In this document: positions 47,201 through 56,712 of the stretch, piece after piece
Layout of the letters: each line of letters starts with the position of its first letter
Numbering within the stretch: position 1 is the first letter of the stretch
Assembly: GCA_004026145.2 (NCBI GenBank)
Contig: CP034985.2
Coordinates: 732,720-796,719 of the forward strand
Source of the DNA: Takifugu bimaculatus
Lineage: Eukaryota; Chordata; Actinopteri; Tetraodontiformes; Tetraodontidae
Length of the DNA: 64,000 nucleotides
Reading direction: 5' to 3'
Program-made: the position numbers and the translations under genes
Notes under the pieces: model-generated
Told to the model about the DNA's origin: nothing
The model's database searches: none
Seen by the model: the letters and a program-made list of their open reading frames with translations, nothing else

Positions 47201-50033
47201 AACCAAAGAGAAGAAGGCACTGCAGGAAGTTCACCAGCAAACACTGGATGATCTTCAGAGTGAAGAAGACAAAGCCAACAGTTTGACCAAAGCCAAAGCC
47301 AAGCTCGAACAACAAGTGGATGATCTGGAGGGCTCACTGGAGCAGGAGAAGAAAGTCAGAATGGACATTGAGCGATCAAAGAGGAAGCTTGAAGGAGACT
47401 TTAAGCTGATGCAAGAGAGCTTGATGGACCTGGAAAATGATAAACAGCAGCTGGAGGAAAAATTAAAGAAGAAAGACTTTGAAACTGTCCAAATGAATTC
47501 AAGACTAGAAGATGAGCAAGTTTCCACAAATCAGCTCCATAAAAAGGTAAAAGAGAGTCAGGCAAGAATTGAAGAACTGGAGGAAGAGCTGGATGCTGAG
47601 CGTGCAGCTCGAGCCAAGGTTGAGAAACAGCGCTCTGATCTTTCTCGCGAGCTCGAGGACATCAGCGAGCGCCTTGAGGAGGCTGGAGGAGCAACATCCG
47701 CACAAGTAGAGTTAAACAAAAAGAGGGACTCTGAATTTCAGAAGCTGCGGCGAGAACTGGAAGAATCTACACTCCAACACGAGTCTACTGCCGCCTCCCT
47801 CAGGAAGAAACACGCCGACAGTGTTGCTGAGCTCGGTGAGCAAATCGATAACTTACAGCGGGTGAAGCAGAAGCTGGAGAAAGAGAAGAGTGAGCTGAAA
47901 CTGGAATTGGATGACCTGTGCTCCAACATGGAGACTGTAATTAAGGCCAAGTCTAATATGGAGAAGATGTGTCGTGCGATGGAAGACAACATGAACGAAT
48001 ACAAAAACAAACAGGATGAAGCTCAAAGGGCCATCAGTGACCTGACTACACAGAGGGCCAAGTTTCTCACCGAGAATGGCGAGCTTGGCCGTCGACTAGA
48101 GGAGAAGGAATGTCTGATATCACAGCTGACCAGAGCAAAGATGTCCTACAACCAGCAGGTCGAAGATCTTCGTCGACAACTGGAAGAAGAAGTAAAGGCA
48201 AAAAATGCTCTAGCGCATGCTGTCCAGTCGGCTCGTCATGACTGTGATCTGCTCCGAGAGCAGTTTGAGGAGGAGCAAGAGGCAAAAGCTGAGTTGCAAC
48301 GAGCTCTTTCCAAATCCAACACTGAGGTCTCAACATGGAGGACAAAATATGAGTCTGATGGAATCCAGCGAATGGAGGAACTAGAAGAAGCAAAAAAGAA
48401 ATTGGTTCAGAGACTTCAGGAGGCTGAGGAGGCCATCGAGGCTGTGAATGCGAAGTGTTCCTCTCTGGAGAAAACCAAACATCGTCTCCAAAATGAGATA
48501 GAAGACCTGATGCTGGACCTGGAGAGAGCCAATGCAGCATCTGCAGCACTCGATAAGAAGCAGCGATCGTTTGACAAAATCATGGCTGAGTGGAAGCAGA
48601 AGTTTGAGGAGTCTCAGTGTGAGCTGGAGGCCTCCCAGAAGGAGGCTCGTTCTCTGAGCACTGAACTCTTCAAACTGAAGAATGCCTATGAAGAGTGTCT
48701 TGAGCAACTTGAGACAACAAAGAGAGAGAACAAGAACCTCCAGGAAGAGATTTCTGACCTCACTGACCAGCTTGGGGAAGGTGGTAGGAGTGCTCATGAG
48801 CTGGAAAAAATGCGGAAACAGCTCGAACAAGAGAAATCAGAGCTTCAGACCGCACTGGAGGAGGCTGAGGGGTCTCTGGAGCATGAAGAGAGCAAGATCC
48901 TTCGATCTCAGCTGGAATTCAACCAAGTGAAGGCTGACATGGAGCGCAAGCTGTCAGAAAAAGATGAAGAGATGGAGCAGGCCAAGAGGAACTACCAGCG
49001 CATGCTTGATTCACTTCAGTCCTCACTGGAATCTGAAACGAGGAGCCGCAATGAGGCCTTGAGACTAAAGAAGAAGATGGAGGGTGATCTCAACGAGATG
49101 GAAATCCAGCTAAGCCAAGCAAACAGACAGGCAGCTGATGCCCAGAAACAAATCAAGAACCTCCAGACCTTTATGAAGGATCTTCAGATGCAGCTTGATG
49201 ATGCTCATCATGCTAATGATGATATGAGAGAGAACACTGCTCTCCTGGAACGCAGACACAATCTAATCCAGGCCGAGCTTGAGGAGGTCCGAGCTGCCTT
49301 TGAGCAGACGGAAAGAACCCGCAAGCTGGCAGAGCAGGAGCTGACTGATATCACTGAGCGCATGCAACTCTTGCACTCCCAGAACACCAGCCTGCTCAAC
49401 CAGAAGAAGAAGCATGAAGCTGACCTGCTGCAACTCCAGACAGAGACGGAAGAGGCCATCCAAGAAAATCGCAATGCCGAGGAGAAAGCCAAGAAAGCCA
49501 TCAATGATGCTGCCATGATGGCTGAGGAACTGAAGAAGGAGCAGGACACCAGTGCCCACCTGGAGCGCATGAAAAAAAACATGGAGCAGACCATCAAAGA
49601 CCTTCAGCATCGGCTGGATGAGGCTGAGCAGGTGGCCATGAAGGGTGGCAAGAAGCAGCTACAGAAGCTGGAGACTCGCATCAAAGAGCTGGAGAGTGAA
49701 CTGGAGGCGGAGCAAAGAAAGGGAATAGAGTCCATCAAGGGGATCCGCAAATATGAGCGACGCCTCAAGGAGCTCACCTACCAGACTGAAGAGGACCGCA
49801 AGAACATGGCCCGCCTCCAGGAACTGGTAGACAAGCTGCAGCTGAAAGTCAAGTCCTATAAACGAGCCGCGGAGGAGGCTGAGGAGGCGGGAAACGCCAA
49901 CATGGCTAAACTTCGCAAACTGCAGCATGAGCTGGAGGAGGCCGAGGAGAGGGCTGACATTGCTGAGTCCCAGGTGAATAAGCTGAAGGCCAAAACCCGG
50001 GATGGTTCCACCAAGAAGGGCCTGGATGAGTGA
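44235..50033 (+). CDS. Sarcomeric (cardiac/slow-type) myosin heavy chain, intronless coding sequence
   Basis: Class II muscle myosin heavy chain, the ATP-driven motor of thick filaments. One open frame encodes 1932 residues, close to about 1935 for cardiac MYH6/MYH7, with no introns. I use the ATG at 44235 (CCACCATGAGC context; MSDSLMAEFGKAAPYLRKSE), because it matches the family N-terminus; an in-frame ATG lies 14 codons upstream. Visible parts: SH3-like N-domain, P-loop GESGAGKT (residues about 179-186), switch I NDNSSRFGK, switch II DIAGFE, actin-binding loop 2 (GGKGAKKKGSSFQ), SH1/SH2 helix (RCNGVLEGIRICRKGFPNR), converter, IQ region, NWPWMKL at the head-rod joint, and a continuous heptad coiled coil to KKGLDE. 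All catalytic motifs are intact. Vertebrate sarcomeric MYH genes normally have close to 40 exons, so this is probably an old, preserved retrogene. I cannot say whether its parent is myh6, myh7 or another slow type. Confidence 0.95.
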   Translation: MSDSLMAEFGKAAPYLRKSEKERLEAQTRAFDIKIECFVVDAKVEYMKGQIQSKDGGMVTVKKEDGATVTVKESDVHPQNPPKFDKIEDMAMFTFLHEPAVLFNLKERYAAWMIYTYSGLFCVTVNPYKWLPVYDAEVVAAYRGKKRTEAPPHIFSISDNAYQYMLTDRENQSVLITGESGAGKTVNTKRVIQYFASIAAVGSGCRKDASKGTLEDQIIQANPALEAFGNAKTLRNDNSSRFGKFIRIHFGPSGKLSSADIETYLLEKSRVTFQLKAERNYHIFYQILSNQKPELLDMLLITNNPYDYSYISQGEVTVASINDSEELMATDSAFDVLGFTPEEKMGVYKLTGAIMHYGNMKFKQKQREEQAEPDGTEAADKSSYLMGLNSADLIKGLCHPRVKVGNEYVTKGQSVDQVYYALGALAKSVYEKMFNWMVVRINQSLDTKQHRQYFIGVLDIAGFEIFDYNTFEQLCINFTNEKLQQFFNHHMFVLEQEEYKKEGIDWEFIDFGMDLQACIDLIEKPLGILSILEEECMFPKASDQTFKSKLYDNHLGKNKMFEKPRAAKGKAEAHFALVHYAGTVDYNITNWLVKNKDPLNETVVGLYQKSSLKLLSVLFSTFSSDSGDKGGKGAKKKGSSFQTVSALHRENLNKLMTNLKTTHPHFVRCLIPNERKTPGVMDNCLVMHQLRCNGVLEGIRICRKGFPNRVLYGDFKQRYRILNASAIPEGQFIDCKKSAEKLLGSLDIDHTQYRFGHTKVFFKAGLLGTLEEMRDEQLSRILTRIQANARGILMRVQFAKLLERRDALMVIQWNLRSFLGVKNWPWMKLFFKIKPLLKSAEAEKEMASMKDEFNKLKEALEKSETRRKELEEKIVTLLQEKNDLTLQIQSEQDTLTDAEERCEQLIKSKIQLEAKLKEITERLEDEEEINADLTAKKRKLEDECSELKKDIDDLELTLAKVEKEKHATENKVKNLTEEMASQDDNIMKLTKEKKALQEVHQQTLDDLQSEEDKANSLTKAKAKLEQQVDDLEGSLEQEKKVRMDIERSKRKLEGDFKLMQESLMDLENDKQQLEEKLKKKDFETVQMNSRLEDEQVSTNQLHKKVKESQARIEELEEELDAERAARAKVEKQRSDLSRELEDISERLEEAGGATSAQVELNKKRDSEFQKLRRELEESTLQHESTAASLRKKHADSVAELGEQIDNLQRVKQKLEKEKSELKLELDDLCSNMETVIKAKSNMEKMCRAMEDNMNEYKNKQDEAQRAISDLTTQRAKFLTENGELGRRLEEKECLISQLTRAKMSYNQQVEDLRRQLEEEVKAKNALAHAVQSARHDCDLLREQFEEEQEAKAELQRALSKSNTEVSTWRTKYESDGIQRMEELEEAKKKLVQRLQEAEEAIEAVNAKCSSLEKTKHRLQNEIEDLMLDLERANAASAALDKKQRSFDKIMAEWKQKFEESQCELEASQKEARSLSTELFKLKNAYEECLEQLETTKRENKNLQEEISDLTDQLGEGGRSAHELEKMRKQLEQEKSELQTALEEAEGSLEHEESKILRSQLEFNQVKADMERKLSEKDEEMEQAKRNYQRMLDSLQSSLESETRSRNEALRLKKKMEGDLNEMEIQLSQANRQAADAQKQIKNLQTFMKDLQMQLDDAHHANDDMRENTALLERRHNLIQAELEEVRAAFEQTERTRKLAEQELTDITERMQLLHSQNTSLLNQKKKHEADLLQLQTETEEAIQENRNAEEKAKKAINDAAMMAEELKKEQDTSAHLERMKKNMEQTIKDLQHRLDEAEQVAMKGGKKQLQKLETRIKELESELEAEQRKGIESIKGIRKYERRLKELTYQTEEDRKNMARLQELVDKLQLKVKSYKRAAEEAEEAGNANMAKLRKLQHELEEAEERADIAESQVNKLKAKTRDGSTKKGLDE

Positions 50034-52239
50034 GGTGGGTGGAAGATATTCACTTTGCTAAAAGATAAAGGCTAAAAGTTTAGTGTTGATGCTTCACATC
50101 TCTGCTCTTGACTGACAGACATTCCTGGTGGGACAACCGTCCAGCAAGTGAGCCTTCAGGGCCACCGTAACCAGCGTCATGCTCATTAACAATTAATGAG
50201 TGTCGGCAACATCATATTGTTTATTGTTTCTTTTGGAAGCCAAATAATCTTCATCGAGATGATGTCCACATTAAATCACACAGAGACAATTAAAACTTTG
50301 CTGCATCATTACAAAATAATTACATATAAACATTAGTAAATGTTTTTGCCAAGTGAAGTTATTATGAAATATAAGTATTTATCAACAGCATGCATAAAAC
50401 TTGATTGTTTTGCCCTGAAAACACATACTTTCTTCTCTTCCCAGGTGCTGCCTCACATTTTGAGTCTAAAATGAAAACAATGTTACAACTGTGGCTGAAA
50501 TTATGAAAAATATAAATATTAAACAGTTAATTTTCCAACAGACCTCCATATTAAACATCAATAAACATGTCATCTTTCCTTTGATGGTCCATTTTTCTGT
50601 CTCTGTTTTCTGGTTAGAATTGAAAGGAGCAGTATGTAAGTTTGTGTCCAGAGTTGGTCCTGCAATAACAATTCCCAAGAGCAGAGGTTGCTAGTTAGGG
50701 TACCAGCTAGAAGAGCCAGAATTTCTATAACAATATTCAAAATTAACACGATGCCTTAATGTCTGCTGACATATCAGAGACATTTTCCGACTATTTTACA
50801 TTCATTTCTTACATACTGCTCCTTTAAATCCCCAAAGTCCAAAATGTGCTCTACATTTCATTAAAATCTTATGTTTTTTTGCCTGATATTCATAATTCTG
50901 CTACTTTTTACATTTGTTTTATTTCAAAGAAATTACAATAAATGATCACAAAGACCTTCAACAGAAACAGCTGACTGAAACACGTTTGGAGTTGACCTTT
51001 GACCCAATGACCTTTGACAGCAAAATAAAAAATGTTGAGTGATGTTAGCGCAGCCTTCATCAAAAAGCTTCCAGAGGAGCTACGTTGTTGTTGAGTTACA
51101 CATCACATACAGGTCCCAGGAAGTAATGGTGTCCCAGTCCTGATGTCACCCCTTTGTCCACTGACTCTTCAGAGTTGGTCTCAATGTTTCTGCTCATCAG
51201 ATCCGTCAGTAACCTCGACTTAATTAAAATCAACTCTGCTGCTGCTGAACTTTCAGTCAGTCAGTGATTAGCCAAATGTTCTTCTCATCATCTGTAGCAT
51301 GAGGACTGAATCTGCAGCACGTCGGGGAGCGGACATGCCGACCCATAGAACCAAACACTGCACTGTGTTTACAGCACCCGGGGAGAAGACTACAAGCCCC
51401 CTTCCCTGCACAACTGTCATGCTAATGCTAGCATACAGACCTCTGGTTAGTCACCAAACTGGTCTTTAAACAGGTTTGAGTGTGGCTGGAATCGTGTGTT
51501 TTAACACCACAGACCACCAGGAGGACACAGACTTAAAAGGCCTGCTAATCAACCCAATCTGCAGGTGTAGAAGGAGCTAGCAGGGGAGGTGGGTCACCCA
51601 CGCCGCCAGTGGAGAAACAGGATCATAACACTCTTGTTTGAGACTGAAGCAGGTTCCATTCTCATTCGCTGGAGTCTGATTCACCTCACTGGAACACCAG
51701 GACTTCCAGCACAGCCCTGTCGCCATGGGACCAACATCTCCAGCAAGCACCAGGAGTGAGGTGACTGACTTGGGGACAAACCTGTTTCTTCTTCAGCCAG
51801 GAAGGTCGACACATCTTAGGTCCAGGTTGGACCAGCTGGACCGGCCCTCAAAAAAATTGGACTCAGACAGAAAGTGAAGCACAAACTCATTTGGTTTATT
51901 TATAAGTGCAGAACCGTTTGAGTGGCCATGAAGTGGGCTTCTGATAATATTAAACACATAACAATCCACGATCAAATCCACTCTGGATTTAAGTCTGTAG
52001 GCTGGATCCACCTGCTGCTACAAACTGGACTGTTTCTGGACCCACTAGCTGATTTTATTGCCACTCAGGGAGTGGTTAGAACCAGACCAGCATCAAAATG
52101 ACCATGGACCTTCCTGATGAGACAGGAAAAGCAGGGTCAAAGGTCAGGTTCAGGTCAGTATAAAGCCACTTCCAGTTTTATTCTCAATGGTACCAAAACA
52201 TTTTGGGTTTAAGAGCATCTGGCTGACTGACAGATTGTC
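50034..52239. other. 3' flank of the myosin gene, no other gene seen
   Basis: AT-rich sequence with several AATAAA signals (50560-50565 and others near 50,938 and 51,024). Two CAG acceptor-like sites follow pyrimidine tracts (about 50,120 and 50,444). No poly(A) tract or target-site duplication is evident. No conserved frame seen. Confidence 0.5.
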
Positions 52240-52385
52240 TCTGATGAGGTGGTGGTAGCTCAGTCTGATCGGGTTCTGGGCTGAGAAGTGGAGGGTTCTC
52301 CAGAACACCTTCAGAGCAATACCGGAGTACTCTTGAGCAAGGTGCCGAGCCCACAATTGCTCACATAGAGCAGATCAAGTTTAAA
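52240..52385 (+). repeat. tRNA-headed SINE relic
   Basis: It starts with GGTGGTAGCTCAGTCTGATCGG, an A-box-like tRNA head, followed by a GGGTTCTCCAG B-box-like string. The body shares ccagaacaccttcagagca and gctcaaga-type words with the copies at 14.0 and 38.1 kb. Confidence 0.6.
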
Positions 52386-52641
52386 AGCAGTCCGTGCTTG
52401 ACTCGTTTTAGCTGAGAACTGATCCATTGACAGACCTAGAGGTCTCCAAAGCTTCCAATGGTCAGATTGATGAGACTTCTGGTTGAGGATCCAGCTGGTT
52501 TAATGTCATGTGACCTTACGTTAAAAGCATGAAGCTAAACAGCAACTTATGTCTGAAAACTACATCAATTAGTCCAACTCAACACTGTTCCCATTTCAAA
52601 ATAAAAGTCCTTCCAACATTCCAGTAAACAGTAACAAGACT

Positions 52642-52647
52642 TTTATT
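52642..52647 (-). terminator. zbtb1: Candidate zbtb1 polyadenylation signal
   Basis: AATAAA on the minus strand about 235 bases past the zbtb1 stop. Confidence 0.5.
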
Positions 52648-52881
52648 GTGAACATGTTGGAGCCGATGGGATGTTTCTGATTGGTTGTTTGCACATTTTA
52701 GTACCAAACTTTTGAATCCTGCTGCTGAACCTAAGGGACCGAGCACCGGGCCGCGACGCCTCTGCCACCTTTGTTGTGCATAAACATTAAAAGTGCAGAA
52801 TAACTGTTTTGGTGTCCAAGTGCATTCGTGTCTTCTCACATTTATGGCTTTCAGTAACAAAGGAGTGCAGATGCAGTGTTT

Positions 52882-54888
52882 CTATAGTCTCTTGGTGTGT
52901 TTGGAGTTATAGTGGCTCCTCATGTCCTTACGGAGGCGAAACTTTTCTCCGCAGACGCCGCAGATGTACAGGTGGACGTCCATGTGTTTCTCCAGCTGTT
53001 CTCCACCAGGGAAAATCTGGAAACACACTTGGCAGATGGTTTCACCGGCTGACAGGTGAGAGATCATGTGTCGGACGTGGTCGTGTTTGAGGAAGGTTCC
53101 CTGGTCGCAGACCGGGCACACGTACCTGGCCATGCCCTTGTGCATATCCGTGTGCAGGCGCAGCTGCCGTTCCCTCAGGAACTGTTTTCCGCAGGTCTGG
53201 CAGGTGAACTGCTTTTCCTTGGTGTGAACGGTGTAGTGCTCCCGCAGGTGGCACCGCTGGTAGAAGCCTTTGCCGCAGATGCTGCAGAAGTGTTTGCGCC
53301 GGTGATCCGGTTCTCCGCCCTCTTCCAGCAGTACGGGACGGAACAGCTCCTGGTCGTGGCAGGTCAGGGCGTGTTCTAATGCCAGACTCTCATTCTGGAA
53401 GAGCAGACCGCAGTGGGAGCAAGCCAGGTCAGCAGCATCCAACAAACCTTCGTCCATCCCCTGGGCCTCCTCCAGCAGGGACGCCTCATCCTCCCCGGGG
53501 GAGTCCGAGTCCCCTCCGTGGGACTCGCCGCAGCGTTCGGCGTGTTCCTGGAGCTGCCGGCCTTTGATCAGGACCTGGCCACACCTCCCACAGGCACATA
53601 TATGACCCATATGGTTAGACAGGTAGTGGCTGGACCTGTTCTCTTCGGTCAACAGAACACCACACAGCTCACAGGGGGCACGGCAGTCTTCTGCCTCCTC
53701 ATCTTTGACTTTACGGAGCTTGGTGGGGACGCCTGCATCCTCACTGCTGGACGTGTGGCTTTCCAAAGGCTCCCCGCTGTTCCCGACACCTGAAACTCCA
53801 GGCTCGGTCTCTGGGTCCGATCTGCTCCTCTCCCTCTGCAAAGGTTTCTGCGTGCCGACATCTCCGACCCCGACCGCCTCCATCTCGGAGTAGACACTTT
53901 CTTCTGGTTCTGTTTTGACAGAGATGTTGCTGGTGGACGCCGCCTCCCCGTCCGTCCCGGCCGCCACTGACCTGATGGCAAGGTCAATCCTGGCCTTGGC
54001 CTCTGGCCACTCCTCCTCGCCTTTACAGAGGAGCCTGTGTTCCTCCACACTGTCGGAGGTGGAGCTCTCGGTTTTACTGGATTCATCTCCTTCGATGTTT
54101 CTTGGCTGATGAAAAGCCTTCCGGTTGGTGCAAGTCAAGATGTGCTCGATAAGGAGCTTCTCACAGCTGAAGACGAAGCCGCAGTCGTCACAGGTGTAGG
54201 TGCGACCGAACCGGGGCCGATCTTTAAAAGCTGAACTCTTCCCGCTGGATCGTTTCCGCAAATCACACGGTTGCTCAACTCCTCCGTCGACGAGCAGTGG
54301 AGTAACAGTCAGGGAGGTGTTGGCTGCCTCCTCCACCAGCGCTGGTCTCCCAGCAGCAGCTGGGACTGCTTGTCGCCCGGCGCTGGCGGCAACCTTCGAT
54401 AGCCGCTCGCTTTCCAGCGTAGCGGACCTTTGCTGCTCATACATACGGACTCCAAACATCATCTTTCCTCCAGCAGCTCCGATGGAGGAGCTGGAAGAGG
54501 AGGAGGAGGACGGGGTTAGGTTGGAGCTCCTGATGTCCCTCAGGTCCTCCAGTGAGTCTGGGATGTAGTACATCTGTAGGTACACCATGGAAGCTCGGAG
54601 CTCTTCAAATTCATAGCTTCCTACGACAATGCGTCCGAGATACATCAGCTGCAGAATGAGATCGAAGCACTCGGCGCTGATCTGCATGTTGCTGAGATCC
54701 AGGCGACCTGCCCCCTGCTGGTCCCGGATGAACATCATCCTGAAGTAGGAGCTGCAGGCTGCCAGGACGGCCTTGTGCGCCCTGAAGTAGATGTCTCCAA
54801 TGGCAATGAGGCAGTCGCACAGGAAGCCCCACTCGCGCTGGTTGTTGAGCTGCTGAAGGACGTGGTCACTGTGGCTTGGCCGTGCCAT
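52882..54888 (-). CDS. zbtb1: Zinc finger and BTB domain protein 1 (transcriptional repressor)
   Basis: ZBTB1 is a nuclear BTB/zinc-finger repressor with roles in lymphocyte development and DNA-damage response. The coding sequence is a single exon of 668 residues (human about 713), as in other vertebrates. I start at the ATG at 54888 (MARPSHSDHVLQQLNNQRE). A splice acceptor (CTCCAG then GGCG) lies just upstream, so the 21 in-frame codons further out are 5' intron or UTR. The BTB domain covers residues about 10-120 (CDCLIAIGDIYFRAHKAVLA). An N-terminal finger follows (YTCDDCGFVFSCEKLL), then an atypical CELCG / ICACGRCGQVLIKGRQ pair. The C-terminus has five C2H2 fingers from FCSICGKGFYQRCH to YICGVCGEKFRL, ending SKHTKRL. 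The middle is acidic and poorly conserved. It is head to head with zbtb25, as in human. Confidence 0.96.
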   Translation of the reverse strand: MARPSHSDHVLQQLNNQREWGFLCDCLIAIGDIYFRAHKAVLAACSSYFRMMFIRDQQGAGRLDLSNMQISAECFDLILQLMYLGRIVVGSYEFEELRASMVYLQMYYIPDSLEDLRDIRSSNLTPSSSSSSSSSIGAAGGKMMFGVRMYEQQRSATLESERLSKVAASAGRQAVPAAAGRPALVEEAANTSLTVTPLLVDGGVEQPCDLRKRSSGKSSAFKDRPRFGRTYTCDDCGFVFSCEKLLIEHILTCTNRKAFHQPRNIEGDESSKTESSTSDSVEEHRLLCKGEEEWPEAKARIDLAIRSVAAGTDGEAASTSNISVKTEPEESVYSEMEAVGVGDVGTQKPLQRERSRSDPETEPGVSGVGNSGEPLESHTSSSEDAGVPTKLRKVKDEEAEDCRAPCELCGVLLTEENRSSHYLSNHMGHICACGRCGQVLIKGRQLQEHAERCGESHGGDSDSPGEDEASLLEEAQGMDEGLLDAADLACSHCGLLFQNESLALEHALTCHDQELFRPVLLEEGGEPDHRRKHFCSICGKGFYQRCHLREHYTVHTKEKQFTCQTCGKQFLRERQLRLHTDMHKGMARYVCPVCDQGTFLKHDHVRHMISHLSAGETICQVCFQIFPGGEQLEKHMDVHLYICGVCGEKFRLRKDMRSHYNSKHTKRL

Positions 54889-55398
54889 CGCCCTGGAGAC
54901 GACACAGGGAGAGAGTGTCACAACCTCGATCCGTGTGGGTGAGTTGGTCAAGTGACTTCAAGCATTAACAATGATTCTAGAGTTTGTAACAGCTCTGCTG
55001 TGGATCAAGTCCCAAAACTAATTTATGATGTGAAAAACAATTAGAACTGCATGTGTGTTGTGTGGAACACCTTTGGGAACAATAGCATTCGCTTCTTCAC
55101 GCGGGTGCATGGCTACAACCATCAGAAGCTTCCAAAACTGTGGCAAACAATTCTGGGATTCTTCAGAACTTTTCTATGCTGTGCACAATGAAAGTGAGCA
55201 ACATTTACTGGAGCGTTAGCGTGACCCGAATGTGCTAAAATTCGGAGGTTTTTGTCTTGTCTATGGTATTAATTGGTGATGGTTCAGCAACATATTACGG
55301 ATAGAACTTTAATACGTGCAGCTCAGCCCACACATTCCTACCATCACCACATTATCTGTCCAGAATCTTCTCAGAAAGCTGATGTTTTCATTTGAAAC

Positions 55399-55656
55399 GT
55401 GAACATACTAAAAGCGACGGTGCCGCCTGGTGCTGGCCCGGATGTTCCTGCACCTAAACGGCTGCTCAGCGCCGAAGAGGAAGGCGGTGAAGCCGTGAAG
55501 AAAAGTCCTGTTCGGCCAAAAAGAGTGCAGCTGGGCCCAGAGAAAATGGATCTTCCAGCTACACGGTGGTTAGCTACAAGCTACCCGCTGTTAGCGGAAG
55601 TCACAGTGGAAGAGCTCGAAACAAAAGTCCAGAAATCCAGTCGTTCTCACGCATAA
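55399..55656 (+). other. Unrecognised 85-codon open frame in the zbtb1 5' intron
   Basis: A GC-rich plus-strand frame starting ATVPPGAGPDVPAPKRLL with a basic, acidic-alternating composition (EEEGGEAVKKSP). I know no family for it. It is antisense to zbtb1 and may be a repeat fragment or chance frame. Confidence 0.15.
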
Positions 55657-55908
55657 CAAATGTTGAATCAGCAAACAATACACACCAATTAACAGTCGTT
55701 TAAGTGAAAGACCGACTGTAGAAGCTGCGTTTAATTAAGGCCACTTAAAGAATTTTTTGACAACATGCGGTTTATTTTGAAAGTCATACGTAAGCCGCAC
55801 ACTGACTATTTTCTGGTATTTACATTCCTCCCGCCACCCCCGCACCGCTACTCTCACTGAGCTAGCAAACAGCTCAGCTGGAGGTTTTTCTCCAGGCTGT
55901 CCACTCAC

Positions 55909-55990
55909 CCGAACCTGGAGGCCGGTGAAGGCGCCACTGAAACCGCGGAGGCTCCCGCCCTAGCGGTTTTATTGCGTTCAAAATGGAGCT
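55909..55990 (-). promoter_or_regulatory. zbtb1: Putative zbtb1 non-coding first exon and promoter
   Basis: GC-rich minus-strand segment ending in the donor GGTTCGG then GTGAGTGG. Its partner would be the acceptor just before the zbtb1 ATG. The transcription start would be near 55,990. Confidence 0.5.
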
Positions 55991-56621
55991 TTGATACGAT
56001 ACGATAGTCTTAGCTGCCTCTTCTTCTACTACTACTACTGCTTCTTCTTCTTCCGTACAAATTTTTGCTCCGTCAAGCCCGACACGTTACCGGAAGTATT
56101 TCGAGGACAACATACAGGGCTTCCGGTCAATAGGCTGACCTTCAACATAAATATGGACTGGAACAGCCTGTTGGCTTATCCCCTCTTTTAATCAGTTACT
56201 TGTTTAAACGAAATGATGATAAATGCAATCATCATTTTCTTCTGAACTTTTGAACTGTATTTGCTGTTTGTTAATGCAAAATGCATTTTACTTTACCTAT
56301 TTTATGTATTCATAACGTCAATATTTATCGGCGGGAACTAGGATCTGAGTAATAATTCCATGACCTGCAACTGTTGATTGGCAAGACAAATAACCTTGAA
56401 AATTAATTAAAATTACCTGGAAACGCATTTATTATAGGGTTACCATCAGATAGACAGACAGCCGGATGGATGGATAGACACTCATCGTTGTCACTTTCTA
56501 AGTCATTAAATCAATTTGCTTGGGAAAGTGTATCCATATTTCTAAATCTTTGGTATTTTAAAGGAAAATTACCCCTTAGGTTGAAAATATGATCACGTGA
56601 GCAGCGCCATTTGAGCCATTC
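55991..56621. other. Intergenic between zbtb1 and zbtb25 promoters
   Basis: AT-rich, with a CTTCTTCTTCTACTACTACTACTG run near 56,020-56,060. No gene seen. Confidence 0.4.
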
Positions 56622-56712
56622 TCTCGCGAGACAAGTTGCGGATTTGTGCGAGATCGTCTGTGGCAACAAATCGGCATCAGAAGCAATCCAGACATTCAGC
56701 AACATTTCAGCG
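56622..56712 (+). promoter_or_regulatory. zbtb25: zbtb25 promoter motif and non-coding first exon
   Basis: TCTCGCGAGA at 56622-56631 is the palindromic element known from CpG promoters. A CACGTG-flanking GATCACGTGA and GCGCCATTTGAGCCAT (YY1-like) lie just before it. A strong donor (CAGCG then GTAAGACG) ends a leader exon at 56712, and the zbtb25 ATG exon has an acceptor at 57400. The order fits a first non-coding exon. Confidence 0.55.

Noticed and set aside
44312..49928. Many antisense reading frames across the myosin gene
   Set aside because: Shadows of the long high-content coding strand; compositions (Ser/Leu/Phe-rich) mirror antisense coiled-coil codons.
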